Under the pieces are notes generated by a model, which worked only from the letters and a program-made list of their open reading frames with translations, had not been told where the DNA came from and did not search any database. A stretch of DNA of 64,000 nucleotides from Chionoecetes opilio (Eukaryota > Arthropoda > Malacostraca > Decapoda > Majidae), in assembly GCA_016584305.1 (NCBI GenBank), contig JACEEZ010016190.1:392501-456500 (forward strand), written 5' to 3'. Shown in pieces: positions 53,874 to 64,000 of this stretch. Made by a program: the position numbers and the translations under genes. Every line of letters begins with the position of its first letter. Position 1 is the stretch's first letter.

Positions 53874-56096
53874 TTTCCCCCCGGTGATAGACAAACCGTG
53901 ACCTCACGGTTTATAGGGGATGTAGATATATATATGAACAAAACAGGAGATATAATTATAAGGCGCCGTAAGGGGAAAAAATGAAGCTGAATGGGAATAC
54001 ACAAAATGGAGGGAAAGAAGCCTATAACCGAAAATGACGCTGCGGAGAACATGTGACTGAATCATTCAAAAACAAATATGGAAACTACACCAAGGATATA
54101 TGAGAAAATCATACACAAAAATAGAGATAAACCGTACCAAAGGAGAAAATATGAGAAAATCACTTAGAAATGGGAATATATAAATCACACGAAGTAGAAT
54201 ATAGATGCATGGAGTCAACCACTCTGCCACTGAAGCGAGTAGTGGACCGAAAATAAACTGTGACTATATTAGTTAATCAACCAAAAATGGAAATAGAGAA
54301 ATCACACCAAATAGATAATATATGATAAGTTAACCACTGAAGCGAGACGTGGACTGAAATAAGCTGAACACTAGTTAACCACTCAAGCACACAGGCAAGA
54401 CGTGGACTGAAATAAGCAAACACTTGATTAGGTAAGCAACCAAAAATTGAAATAGATAAATCACATGAAATAGACAATATAGATGGGAGTTAACCACTCT
54501 GCCACACAGGCAAGATGTGGACCGAAATAAATTGAGACGACATGAGTTAACCATACTGGCAAGTCGTAGACTGAAATAAGCTGAGCACATATGCAAAAGA
54601 TAAACATGGGAACCAAAAATCACAAAAGTACGCAAAAATTACATCATTGGTCTTGAGAAACAAAGCAAAAGTAGAAATTATAACCCAAAGATTCCATATC
54701 AATTGTCTTGAGAAAACATATACAATATCAAAAGTGGAAATTATGACCAAGATTCCAGATCTAAGGTCTCCAAAGCAGTATACCAAAGGTGAAAAGTATG
54801 ACCAAAATGAACGCGTAACTTACACACCAGTGCCATACAGACACATAAATGAGGACATCTAACTCCCGTCAAAGACACGCTGAAGCTACCACACAGGCAA
54901 ACAGCAAAACGAAAAGAAAGACATTTTGCAGTTATCTAATCTCGACACCAGCTGAAAGCACTGCCTAGCCAACGAAGGAGAGATGAGGGCGGAGGCGTCG
55001 CCGATGGGCGTGGGCGGCGGGGCGTGGGCGTGGGGGTGGGGCGAGACCAGCCAAGGTGGGCGGGCGCGGGCGACAAGCTGCAGGAGGGTGCGTGGGCGCG
55101 TGGTGGCGGGCACGAGGCAGGCTGCGGGAGGGATGAGGCGGGCGTGCGAGCAGGCGCGCGGCGACAAGCCACGGGAGCGGCCCCGGTGGGGGCGAGGAGA
55201 GAGGCAGAGAGGGGAGGCGGGTGATAAGCCGCCGCGTCGGCCCGACCTGACCCACGCGGGTGGCCGTAACTCAGCCAGGGGTGGGGGTGGAGCATGAGGG
55301 TGCAGCGGCGGGCGGCAGGCTGCGTCGCCGGAGGGCCCGGGAGAGGTCATGCCATTGTCCACCATTTCAGGGGGTGGGGGGGGGGGTGAACACGTGAAAC
55401 ACTAACATCAGGTTGCGCCGCGGAAAACATGAAATCATACCCTCGGTCCAGGGAGGGAGTGGGGAGTGACACGCAGGTCAGAAAGCCACCAAAATGAACA
55501 GCCAGAGAAGGGAATGCACGCAAAAATAGTTTCTAGCCCAAAATACACACAAATCACACAAAGGATAGAAGTAGCCCAAAATATTGCAACACTGCACAGA
55601 TGAAAATGTAGCCAGAGATATGAGTCAACCATGGGAAAAATATACATAAGGCACGGTAAAATCACAGAAACATACACACAAGATATGAACGGTCACAGTT
55701 TTCAAGTGACGTGAAAATATTAACACTTTCGCTGAACGACACACGTGGAGCAGTAGAGTAGATAGGCCGCACGATATCAGAAGACCAGGAACAGGCTTAC
55801 GAGCACGCCACGAGGGGCTCGTGAAGGGCGTGCGAGAGGCACGAGATCATTATCACGGGCGTGGAAGAGGCCGCACGGGGCATCAGAGGCGGACGTGCGG
55901 GCAGAGATCCGCACGTGACATCAAATAAGGATAGAGCGCCGTGGGCGAACAGGATGGGCGTGCAGGAGGAAGATCGTAGATACAGCGAGGCAGAACATCA
56001 GGTGACCAACATCATCGACCACGTGGCGACCAGAGAGATGCGTCGCATATACCCACACAAAGAACACAGACAGAGACTAAAACCGTTGCCACCATA

Positions 56097-56702
56097 TGAA
56101 CCGTGAAGGGGGTTCTCTTGAATATATATATATATATGAGAGTGTGGTGTGGTAGGAAGCAGGAACATGAGTGGAGGTAGTGGCGGGCGCGTGATAGCTG
56201 TGTGGCGCGAGACGGTCAAGGCTCGGAGAGCGTGGGTTCTTTGGTCTGTGTTGTCTAAGCGTGTCCTTATAGGTAGAGTGTGGGTATGAGCTGGGGACGG
56301 GTATATGCGACGCATCTCTCTGGTCGCCACGTGGTCGATGATGTTGCTCCCCTGATGTTCTGCCTCGCTGTATCTACGATCTTCCTCCTGCACACCCATC
56401 CTGTTCGCCCACGGCGCTCTATCCTGATTTGATATCTGGACCAATAATTACCAGCTTGTAGACAGAAGATGAATATATTGCTCAGGAACAGTGGAGTACA
56501 GAGATGTAGCCATGGGCTGGCTGGGGACGGCCGCACGTGGGCCGCCCAGAGGCGAGGAGCGTGAACGTGACCTCCGAGCAGAGTGAGGGCGAGTGACTAA
56601 GAGAGGGCGAGGTCACATGTCAAACATATTTTGATGCGAGGTCAAGGAGAGAGTTGCCATATAGATGCCATATATTATCTACCTACGACACCGTACAGTA
56701 CA
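56097..56702. repeat. LTR, right (606 bp, with an inverted insert)
   Basis: Longer than the left LTR because about 56288-56447 carries an inverted copy of internal sequence from about 55918-56056 (for example GGCGAACAGGATGGGCGTGC in reverse). The left LTR reads straight through at the matching point (GTGGGTATG, then ATCAATAATTACC). Confidence 0.88.
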
Positions 56703-56907
56703 TACGTACATTGAGTGTTTCTGCTTTTGACCAGATAATCATGTACTGAAATCATCGCTAAATGCGATCATTGCTACTAATGTGGCTATCATTCAAACCA
56801 TGATGGATGCTGCTAGTGGTAAATAATAATTTCTTTGTTTCCTGAATTATTTACTCAAATAGTAATATGTTCACTTATTAATTATATATGGGTTTTTTTT
56901 ATCGCAA

Positions 56908-58468
56908 AGGACTGGGCAAAGGCAAAAAAAGTAACACAAAGCCCGCATAATTGCCAGTCCCTATAAAGAAGACAGTAAGAGAATAATATAAATAGGGTGG
57001 GTGGGCCAATTTAGTTCGGGAGGTGTCTTGTTTTACTCTCTTGAAAAGATTTAAGTCCTAGGAAAGTTGAAAAAAATAGAAACAGAAAGAGAGTTCCAGA
57101 GTTAACCAGTGCAGGGGATGAAAGAGTGAAAGTACTGGTTAACTCTTATATTAGGGATATGGATAGAAAAGGGATAAGAATGAGTAGAGTGAGTAAGTCT
57201 TGTGCAGCGAGACCGCGGGAAGGGGGGAATCATGCAGTTAGCAAGTTCAGAAGAGCAGAAAGCATGAATATAACGGTTGAAGATAGCAAGAGAAGCAACA
57301 TTGCGGTGGTGATTTAAAGATTGAAGACAGTCAGAGGAGGGGAGTTGATGAGACGAAAAGCTTTTCTCAAGAAGAAACTCAACCCTGTTTAGGAGAGCTG
57401 TATGAGTGGATCCCCCCCCCAAAACATGAAAGGCATGCTCCATACATGGGCGGATCGGTCTTTGTATAGAGCAAGCAGCTGGGAGGGAGGGAAAAAATGG
57501 ACGCAGACGCCACAGGACACGTAACTTCATAAAAACAATTTTAGCAAGAGATGAAATGTGAGATTTTCAGTTCAGATTTTTAGTAAAGGATAGTCCTAAA
57601 ATGTTTATTGTAGAGGAGGGAGACAGTTGAATGTCGTTGAAGAAGAGGGGATAGTTGTCTAGAAGGTTATGTCAAGTAGATAAGTGAAAAAATAGGGTTC
57701 TTGAGGCATTGAACAAAACAAAGTTTGCTTTGCCCCAATCAAAAATTACAGAAAGATCAGACGTTAGGCGCTGTGTGGTATCTCTCCGTGAATCACTTAG
57801 TTCCTGTTGAGTTGAGCGTCTAATGAACGAATTTGAAAAATGCAGGGTAGAATCATCAGCATAGGAGTGGATAGGGCATTGAGTTAAACTTAGATCATTA
57901 ATGAATAATAGAAAGAGAGGGGATAGGACAGAACCCTGAGGAACACCACTATTGATAGACTTATGAGAAAAACAATGACCATATACAGTACGTAGCTGCA
58001 ATAGAAAGGTTTGAAAGGAAACTTAAGATGAAGGTGCAGAGAGGATATAAATTGAATGAGGGTAGTTTAAAAATTAAAGATTCGTGCCAAACTCTATCAA
58101 AAGCTTTTGATATGTCAAGGGCAACAGCAAAAGTTTCACTGAAACCCCTAAAGGAAGGTGATCAAGATTCAGTTAGGAAAGCTAGAAGATCGCCAGTAGA
58201 TCGCTCTTTACGGAAACCGTACTGACGATCAGATAGAAGATTGTGAGCAGATAGATGTTTAATTAAGAATCTTCTTATTAAGTATAGATTCAAAAGCCAT
58301 AGGAAGGCAGGAAATTAAAGCTATAGGACGATAGTATACAGGATTAGAACGATCACCCTTCTTAGAAACAGGTTGAATGTGAGCAAATTTCCAGCAAGAC
58401 GGAAAGGTGGAAGTAGATAGATAAAGACGGAAAAGTTTGACCAGGCAGAGTGCAAGCACAGAAGCACA
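56908..58468 (-). mobile_element. LINE A, third copy, 5' truncated
   Basis: Reverse orientation. The 3' UTR (CCCTATAAAG complement, GCCCGC) lies at about 56935-56975. The match to LINE A begins abruptly at about 58468 (complement of TGTGCTTCTGTGCTTGCA). It is more diverged from copy 1 than the 3555-3899 tail is. Confidence 0.88.
57060..58460 (-). pseudogene. LINE A reverse transcriptase, broken
   Basis: Pieces in order on the minus strand: LCLVKLFRLYLSTSTFPSCW to FESILNKKILN (58459-58259), a gap region with DRQYGFRKERSTGDLL and ALDISKAFDRVWH-type sequence (about 58225-58060), [15 protein letters not shown] with HSYADDSTLHF (58001-57672), and WRLRPFFPSLP to RVNQYFHSFIPCTG (57530-57102). Unlike copy 1 it keeps a normal motif A here. 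Frameshifts and stops between the pieces disable it. Confidence 0.85.
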
Positions 58469-59774
58469 TTTTTTTAATTACACAGAATTGCTTACAACTA
58501 TTCTCAGGATCGTATACAGAAGTACTACCTCTTTATTAGAGGTTTCTCACATTTCTAATTATAATTAATGTGCAATTTTTTTCGGTCAATCATTTAATAT
58601 TTTGGTACTTTTACAGTTACCTTACTTACTTACCAGACCTATCTGCACATCAATCACTTGCCCTGAAGATACTATCTATGTAAGGATTTTTGAGTAACAT
58701 GCTGTACGTGATATTTCCTATGTTTGTTCGTTCTAGTAAATTTATTACAGGTAAATTAATGTATAATAACTAAATTAATAATTAATTACTTTTTATAAAT
58801 AATAAATTACCTTTCCTGTATGTTTTTATTTGGCATTTACTGGAATATCATCTATATCATCGATATATTTTGTGCCTGACACATTCTACACTCAACATCA
58901 CTTTGCTGAAGTGGTAGTGGATGACTTGCCTGAAAATGAAGATGGCTCTGGGTAGCTTTACACTTCTCATGGTTAGGTTTAGTTTATGATTTTTTTTATT
59001 TCACGTGGGAGCGAAAGGTAGGTGACCGAGCGATGATACAGTATGTATTCTAATAAGAACCATGTTGTATCATATAAATAAAATTCGTATATATTCTTAT
59101 ATTCTTCTCTATTATTATCTATCTATCTATCTAATAACTAGGTGGCACCCGCACACTGACAGCCGGTGGGGATATAATTTTCCACAGTGTAATCATTGTG
59201 ATCAACTTGATATTTATAGCATCGTATGAAATGTATTGTGTATCACTGATGCAGCCTATTTTGATGTATCTTAAATAATTGTCTATGTCCTTCCTTTCTA
59301 AAGATGATATGACATTTCATTGACCTCTCACTATTCATAGTATAAATAAGTTTTAACCATTGCAATAAACGGAATCTCAACACACCACTATGTCAGCAAA
59401 TTACAGTCGCCGCCCATCTCCCGCCGCCCGGAGCCAGGGCCCAGAGCGAGACAGGGAGGCCGGCTACATGAGTGGGCTGCTCGCTCCCTACAAAAACTTT
59501 CCGGCTGTATATAATATACTTGTGCAGATGTGCACTACGCGCCAAAATATTGTTCGCCACATCATAACAGCGCTCCCATAAGGGAATTCTGAAAATGTAC
59601 TCTAAAGCAGCCTAGTGACTTCCGAGAGAGATATCCTACATATGGTAGCTTGTTTAAAGTACGGACAGTCCCTCAAGACCGTTGATGAATGTTCAGATGC
59701 CACTTGTCAATTATAGACGAAGCATTTTGAAAAGGATCGCCTCACTCACCGCGAGTAATTTGAACAGACGCGCG
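58469..59774. other. Unassigned sequence
   Basis: No recognised gene. (ATCT)n at about 59115-59140. A 63-codon frame at 59390-59581 begins in a GC-rich patch (MSANYSRRPSPAARSQGPER) but shows no family I know. I do not call it. Confidence 0.4.
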
Positions 59775-59799
59775 CTGGTATAACTCATTATCTCCATAA

Positions 59800-60075
59800 T
59801 GGGCGGCAAGAAAGACCTAACAAAAGAGCAAATTAAATTTATTGTAATTCTACACAAGGCAGAGAGGCCAGTGAAAGAAATATCAAGGATTGTGGGTGTT
59901 ACGAGGAAATGTGTGCAGAAGTGGGTGAGAACGTTTCGTGAACGTGGCGGGGTGGCATCACCGTAACATAAAGAAGAGGCCAGGGCGAGGATGTAAAACA
60001 TCAGCAAGCACCCTAAATGTCATGAAACGTCAACTGGATGCCCATCCTCAAATAAGAGCAAGAGAATTATTACGA
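59800..60075 (+). pseudogene. Tc1-like transposase N-terminus, forward arm
   Basis: MGGKKDLTKEQIKFIVILHK, then ERPVKEISRIVGVTRKCVQKW, a Tc1-type HTH, then RTFRERGGVASP and a stop. Shifting frame gives KKRPGRGCKTSASTLNVMKR and QLDAHPQIRARELL, the next part of a Tc1 transposase (GRP hook and second HTH). No DDE domain. Confidence 0.75.
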
Positions 60076-60116
60076 TATGACATTTACATCCTCGCCCTGG
60101 CCTCTTCTTTATGTTA

Positions 60117-60284
60117 CGGTGATGCCACCCCGCCACGTTCACGAAACGTTCTCACCCACTTCTGCACACATTTCCTCGTAACACCCACAATCCTTGATAT
60201 TTCTTTCACTGGTCTCTCTGCCTTGTGTAACGTTACAATAAATTTAATTTGCTCCTTTGTTAGGTCTTTCTTGCCACCCATTAT
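60117..60284 (-). pseudogene. Tc1-like transposase N-terminus, reverse arm
   Basis: Same reading on the minus strand, starting at the Met at 60284 (MGGKKDLTKEQIKFIVTLHK) and ending at the same GGVASP stop. Confidence 0.75.
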
Positions 60285-60306
60285 GGAGATAATGAGAGTT
60301 ATACCA

Positions 60307-61240
60307 GGGGGAGGACCCAGCAACGGAGGTGATATCTCCAGCTACGACCTGCTCTCCTAGATACCTAGATACTACCTGCCCTTACCACGGACCCACAAAG
60401 CCTCCCTTCCCTTCCCTCGGTAGGTAGTAAACGGGTAGGAAGGCCCTGACTGGCTAGGGCGTCATCCGTCACCACAATGACAAAACGTAAAACTTCTGCC
60501 ATCACAAAAGGCAGTATGAGACATTTTCCTCAGACTGGCCTCCTTTTGTACTGACTGCACCCTGCCTTCTCTCGCACGAACGTCTAGCCCCGCCCATCCT
60601 CTAAACCCACATTCTTGTATTTCTTTCAATGGCTTCCCGTTTTAACGTTTAATTTAATTTGTCCTTTGTTACTTTTTTTTGTAGTAATGATAAGATACCA
60701 GCGGAAACTGGGGTTTCCCAGCTAGTTTCCTATACCGAATACCTCCCGACTCACTTTTTCCCCGGATTTTCTTAAAGGCCCGTCTAGGGCCCATCTTCTC
60801 TGCCTACAATTTTTTGATTTTGACAATCAAACCCACAACTATTCCCAAAAATAACTGCTTCCCTGCCTTTTTCCGGTTATAAACAACGTCGTTTTTAAAA
60901 AATGGCGCGTTTAAAGGAGTTTCTAACAGGGGTCGCAAACTTTTTTGATGGACGTCAAACGATATGCGAACGCCCGCAGATCAACTCTTACTGACATCTG
61001 TCGGTCTTAAATGTTATGAGACCGATTTTTTTGAAACTTTGGTGTTCAAAACACCTGAATCTACCAAATATGACCAGCCTATTTCCAACAAACACGCCTG
61101 TCACAAAGCGCGCGCACCAAACAACCTTCCCTCCAACACACACGATGAGACGTCATAGGACACCCAACACCACTCTGATTGGAGGGCAATTTTTGTGCCG
61201 AGTTCGTGGTGTGGAAGTGTCTGTGTGTGTAACAACGCGT
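60307..61240. other. Degraded repeat and unassigned sequence
   Basis: 60385-60590 keeps fragments of the 1.2-kb repeat (ACAAAGCCTCCCTT, CTGACTGGCTAGGGCGTCAT). The rest shows no gene. Homopolymers look unreliable. Confidence 0.5.
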
Positions 61241-61263
61241 GTACAGCTGGCAAGACCTTCCTG

Positions 61264-61545
61264 CAGCCTGTGAGTGGGAAGGGGTCGTGTGCAGGCGTGT
61301 GTGTGGGAAGAAGCGTGTGTGTAGAAGGGGCGTGTGTGCAGAAGGTGGCCGTGTGTGCAGGCGGGTGTTGTGTGCAGGCGTCTGTGTGGGAAGGGTGTCG
61401 GTGTGGAGAGGCGTGTGTGGGGAAGGAAGCGTGTCTGCAGGCGTGGTGTGTGGGGAAGGAGGGTCGGGTGCAGGCGTGTGTGTGGGAAGGGAAAGGCGTG
61501 TATGCAGCGTGTGTGTGGGAAGGAGGCGTGTGTGCAGGCGTGGGT
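61264..61545. repeat. GTGTGTGGGAAGG minisatellite, left block
   Basis: Imperfect units around GGCGTGTGTGTGGGAAGG and GCGTGTGTGCAGGCG. Frames on both strands are repeat artefacts. Confidence 0.88.
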
Positions 61546-61716
61546 AATTGGAAGAGCTGTACCCCATCTTTTTTTCTTTCAACTTATAGCAAGAAGCCTT
61601 TCCCCTTCTTTTTTTTTCTTAGCAACAAGCCGGGAATACGGCGGTTTTTGGGTGGGGAAGCAAATATAAGTGATTTATGACTCCCCAAAAAATCATCAAA
61701 GTCACTATATGTAAAA

Positions 61717-62489
61717 TCTAACCTAACCTAACCTTAACCACAAAGTATACCTAACCAAACCCTAACCTAACCTAACCTAACCTTAACCACAAAGTATACC
61801 TAACCTAACCTTAACCACAAAGTATACCTAACCTAACCTTAACCACAAAGTATACCTAACCTAACCTAACCTTAACCACAAAGTATACCTAACCTAACCT
61901 AACCTTAACCACAAAGTATACCTAACCTAACCTAACCTTAACCACAAAGTATACCTAACCTAACCTTAACCACAAAGTATACCTAACCAAACCCTAGCCT
62001 AACCTTAACCACAAAGTATACCTAACCTAACCTTAACCACAAAGTATACCTAACCTAACCTTAACCACAAAGTATACCTAACCTAACCTAACCTTAACCA
62101 CAAAGTATACCTAACCTAACCTAACCTTAACCACAAAGTATACCTAACCTAACCTAACCTAACCTTAACCACAAAGTATACCTAACCTAACCTAACCTTA
62201 ACCACAAAGTATACCTAGCCTAACCTAACCTTAACCACAAAGTATACCAAACCTAGCCTAACCTAACCTTAACCACAAGTATACCTAACCTAACCTAACC
62301 TTAACCACAAAGTATACCTAACCTAACCTAACCTTAACCACAAAGTATACTAACCTAACCTTAACCACAAAGTATACCTAACCTAACCTAACCTTAACCA
62401 CAAAGTATACCTAACCTAACCTAACCTTAACCACAAAGTATACCTAACCTAACCTAACCTTAACCACAAAGTATACCTAACCTAACCTA
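61717..62489. repeat. Composite CCTAA/CCACAAAGTATA minisatellite, 23 units
   Basis: Each unit has CCTTAACCACAAAGTATA followed by one to several CCTAA pentamers. I count 23 CCACAAAGTATA cores (one lacks an A). Typical unit lengths are 28 and 33 bp, so units differ by whole telomere pentamers. Strand sense is CCTAA on plus. Confidence 0.95.
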
Positions 62490-62660
62490 ACTGGACTTAG
62501 AATTTTTTGAGGCACCTCATATTTCATAGCGGTCGTGTGGGTTAACCAAGGCTGAGCGCACGCTGGAACCTTTACAGATGTGAAGTATAATAAGCATACA
62601 ATACAGTGCGGTAGTTCATTTCAGTCAAGGCCGGAAGGATGAGTTCCAAAGTATTTCCCA
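62490..62660. other. Short spacer
   Basis: Unassigned sequence between the composite array and the second G-rich minisatellite block. Confidence 0.4.
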
Positions 62661-62903
62661 GGCGTGTGTGTGGGAAGGGTGTCGGTGTGCAGGCGTGTGT
62701 GTAGGAAGGAAGCGTGTGTGCAGGCGTGTGTGGGGGAAGGAGGCGTGTGTGGGAAGGGTGTCGGTGTGCAGGCGTGAGTGTGGGAAGGGTGTCGGTGTGA
62801 AGGCGTGTGTGTGGGACGGAGGCGTGAGTGTGGAAAGGATGTCGGTGTGCAGGCGTGTGTGTGGGAAGGGTGTCGGTGTGCAAGCGTGTGTGTGGGAAGG
62901 AAG
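62661..62903. repeat. GTGTGTGGGAAGG minisatellite, right block
   Basis: Units GGCGTGTGTGTGGGAAGG plus GTGTCGGTGTGCA. Same family and orientation as 61264-61545, so the CCTAA array sits between two blocks of it. Confidence 0.88.
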
Positions 62904-63249
62904 CATGCTGCACCCATAAAGGATGCATGTATGTGGCATATAGCAAAAAAAATCTATCAGAAACACCCAAATATCTTCAAGTACTATTATATTTATCTCT
63001 GTATTTACGTGCCTCTGATCAGCGCGGGAAGATGAGCCTCCCTGATGGTACGTCACGGAGCCTGAGCCTGAGCGTCTGCATATCTTGAGTGCGTTTTGAG
63101 AACTCGGGGAATTTGCAGATTTTGATTGCGGATTATTTAAAAACGGCTGACTGGATACAAAAAGTGACGACGTATTGTTGATATACTCGTCAATGGCTAT
63201 GATTTGACTGCATTAAATCAGGAATGATGAAATGGTCTGGACGACTACT

Positions 63250-63642
63250 TTAAAACGATACGCGATACTGCGATACTCCGCTACCGATACTTTTTTCTTA
63301 AAGCGATAGTATCGCAGCAATACTGCGATACCAAAAATTTAGCTTTGCGATACTTTGCTACCTAAGAAAACACTGTATTAGCCAAAAAAAGATCTATTTT
63401 ACTTAAACTACAGTTTAGACACATTAAAACATTGTAATATATTTATTTTTAAACTGACAAATTTTATTTAAAATATAAAGGTCGTCTTTTAAAGTATCGC
63501 GGGAAATTTAAGCGATACTTGCGTTGCGATACTTATACTCCGCTACTTTGAATTCTTATGCGATACTGCGATACTGCGATACTATTTTGGCGGTGCGATA
63601 GTATCGCAGTATCGCACTAAGAATCGCTCTCGCCCACCTCTG
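63250..63642. mobile_element. GCGATAC-rich hAT-type element, one end defined
   Basis: The right end (CGCCCACCTCTG, complement CAGAGGTGGGCG) resembles the CAGTGGTGGGC end at 31520. Iterated GCGATACTGCGATA motifs fill it. The left end is unclear. The right end abuts 1.2-kb-repeat sequence (GTTTTAATGTATC). Confidence 0.65.
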
Positions 63643-64000
63643 GTTTTAATGTATCAGATCAGATAGTAAGATATATAAGGAAGGAGCCTGTGTTGCTAGT
63701 GGTTTAGTGGTAGAAGGTGTGTGGGTTAAAATAGTTAATATTTGTGTTAGGGGTGGCCCCGTCAAGAATGTTTCCGTCACTCACTGCCCCGCCAGTCACC
63801 TCATCATAACATCTTTAAATCACCCTTATTTAAGGTGACACACGGTGCTACATTGATTTAGATAATGACACGTGTATATAACAGCTCACCATAATCATTA
63901 AGATGTATAATAACGAATAATAAGACGTTTAACCCTGCCCAAACCTGCCGTGGCGGAGGAGCAAGTGGCCTGCCCCACCCGCCGCCTCTCTCAAAACACG
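63643..64000. repeat. 1.2-kb repeat, partial copy (runs off window end)
   Basis: Same order as 27232-27590: TTTTAATGTATCAG, GGAGCCTGTGTTGCTAGTG, GGTGACACACGGTGCT and GTGGCGGAGGAGC. Confidence 0.9.

Larger units (their letters stand above)
53421..56702. mobile_element. Non-autonomous LTR retrotransposon, TACG duplication
   Basis: Two direct repeats beginning TGAACCGTGAAGG and ending GTACAGTACA (TG...CA) flank 2.2 kb. TACG lies outside both (53417-53420 and 56703-56706). The interior has no gag, protease, RT or integrase. It has degenerate tandem units built on AACCACT and GACGTGGACTGAAATAAGC (about 54180-54560) and a GC-rich block (54970-55330). It therefore resembles a LARD/TRIM-type element moved by another retrotransposon's proteins. 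The direction of transcription is not certain. Confidence 0.88.
59775..60306. mobile_element. Palindromic Tc1-like derivative
   Basis: Ends CTGGTATAACTC and GAGTTATACCAG. Each arm (about 59775-59995 and 60090-60306) carries the same transposase start in opposite directions, with a loop of about 90 bp between them. The arms share the stop after GGVASP, so one arm was copied from the other. Confidence 0.88.

Noticed and set aside
54886..55365. Pro/Ala/Arg-rich frames on both strands in the LTR element interior
   Set aside because: GC-rich composition gives open frames in several phases at once. No gag-like motif.
58028..58225. Small basic protein frame
   Set aside because: Antisense to the LINE A reverse transcriptase on the minus strand.
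61717..62489. True telomere
   Set aside because: Pentamers are interrupted every 28-33 bp by CCACAAAGTATA, and more than 1.5 kb of other sequence follows. It is interstitial or subtelomeric at most.
61079..62970. His/Thr/Pro-rich frames (THTPAHRHPSHT) and Gly/Val/Cys-rich frames
   Set aside because: Two strands of the same GTGTGTGGGAAGG minisatellite; no conserved frame between blocks.

Overview
This is a eukaryotic window made almost entirely of repeats. I recognise no intact host gene. The reverse transcriptase types, tRNA-headed SINEs, very long TA and GA microsatellites and many TTAGG/CCTAA tracts (the arthropod telomere pentamer) suggest an arthropod, most likely a decapod crustacean such as a crab. 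That attribution rests on repeat style recalled from known families, not on a database search.

Layout. 0-5 kb: a non-LTR retrotransposon (LINE A), long TA arrays, a truncated hAT-like transposon fused to a second LINE A tail, and degraded inverted-repeat elements. 5-8.4 kb: a possible integrase scrap, a foldback element and a Harbinger-like element (TTA duplications) carrying a tRNA-derived SINE. 8.4-11.6 kb: a 3.2-kb palindrome with a Helitron-like insert in only one arm. 11.7-15.0 and 20.65-23.96 kb: two complete, almost identical hAT-like transposons ('hAT-1'), each with perfect 8-bp target duplications and an intact GC-rich transposase gene. 15-20.6 kb: further MITEs, a 989-bp hAT MITE (8-bp duplication), a second hAT fragment and a Tc1-like scrap. 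24-31 kb: foldbacks, a tandem 1.2-kb repeat, a 235-bp near-perfect hairpin and minisatellites. 31.06-33.7 kb: an element inserted into a 26-bp minisatellite, itself holding two nested elements. 34-40.4 kb: foldbacks, a GA array and a long-TIR element. 40.5-43.4 kb: a pogo-like element (TA duplication) inside a copy of the hAT MITE, then a broken transposon gene. 44.7-53.1 kb: a Ty3/gypsy reverse transcriptase fragment split by a nest five levels deep. 53.4-56.7 kb: a coding-poor LTR element with TACG duplications. 56.9-58.5 kb: LINE A in reverse. 59.8-60.3 kb: a palindromic Tc1 derivative. 61.2-62.9 kb: a telomere-like composite minisatellite bracketed by a second minisatellite. The end holds a GCGATAC-rich hAT-type element beside another copy of the 1.2-kb repeat.

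Function. The only genes that look able to make a protein are the two hAT-1 transposases. Many element boundaries are proved inside the window, by target-site duplications or by comparing filled and empty copies. The strongest candidates for something undescribed are the hAT-1 family, the five-level nest with its DNA-binding-only Tigger derivative, and the composite TTAGG minisatellite. Parts of the window (about 4.2-5.3, 10.2-11.2, 25.9-26.9, 31.7-33.6 and 60.4-60.9 kb) have swollen homopolymers that suggest weaker consensus, and single Ns at 4163, 20020 and 40519 mark probable joins.
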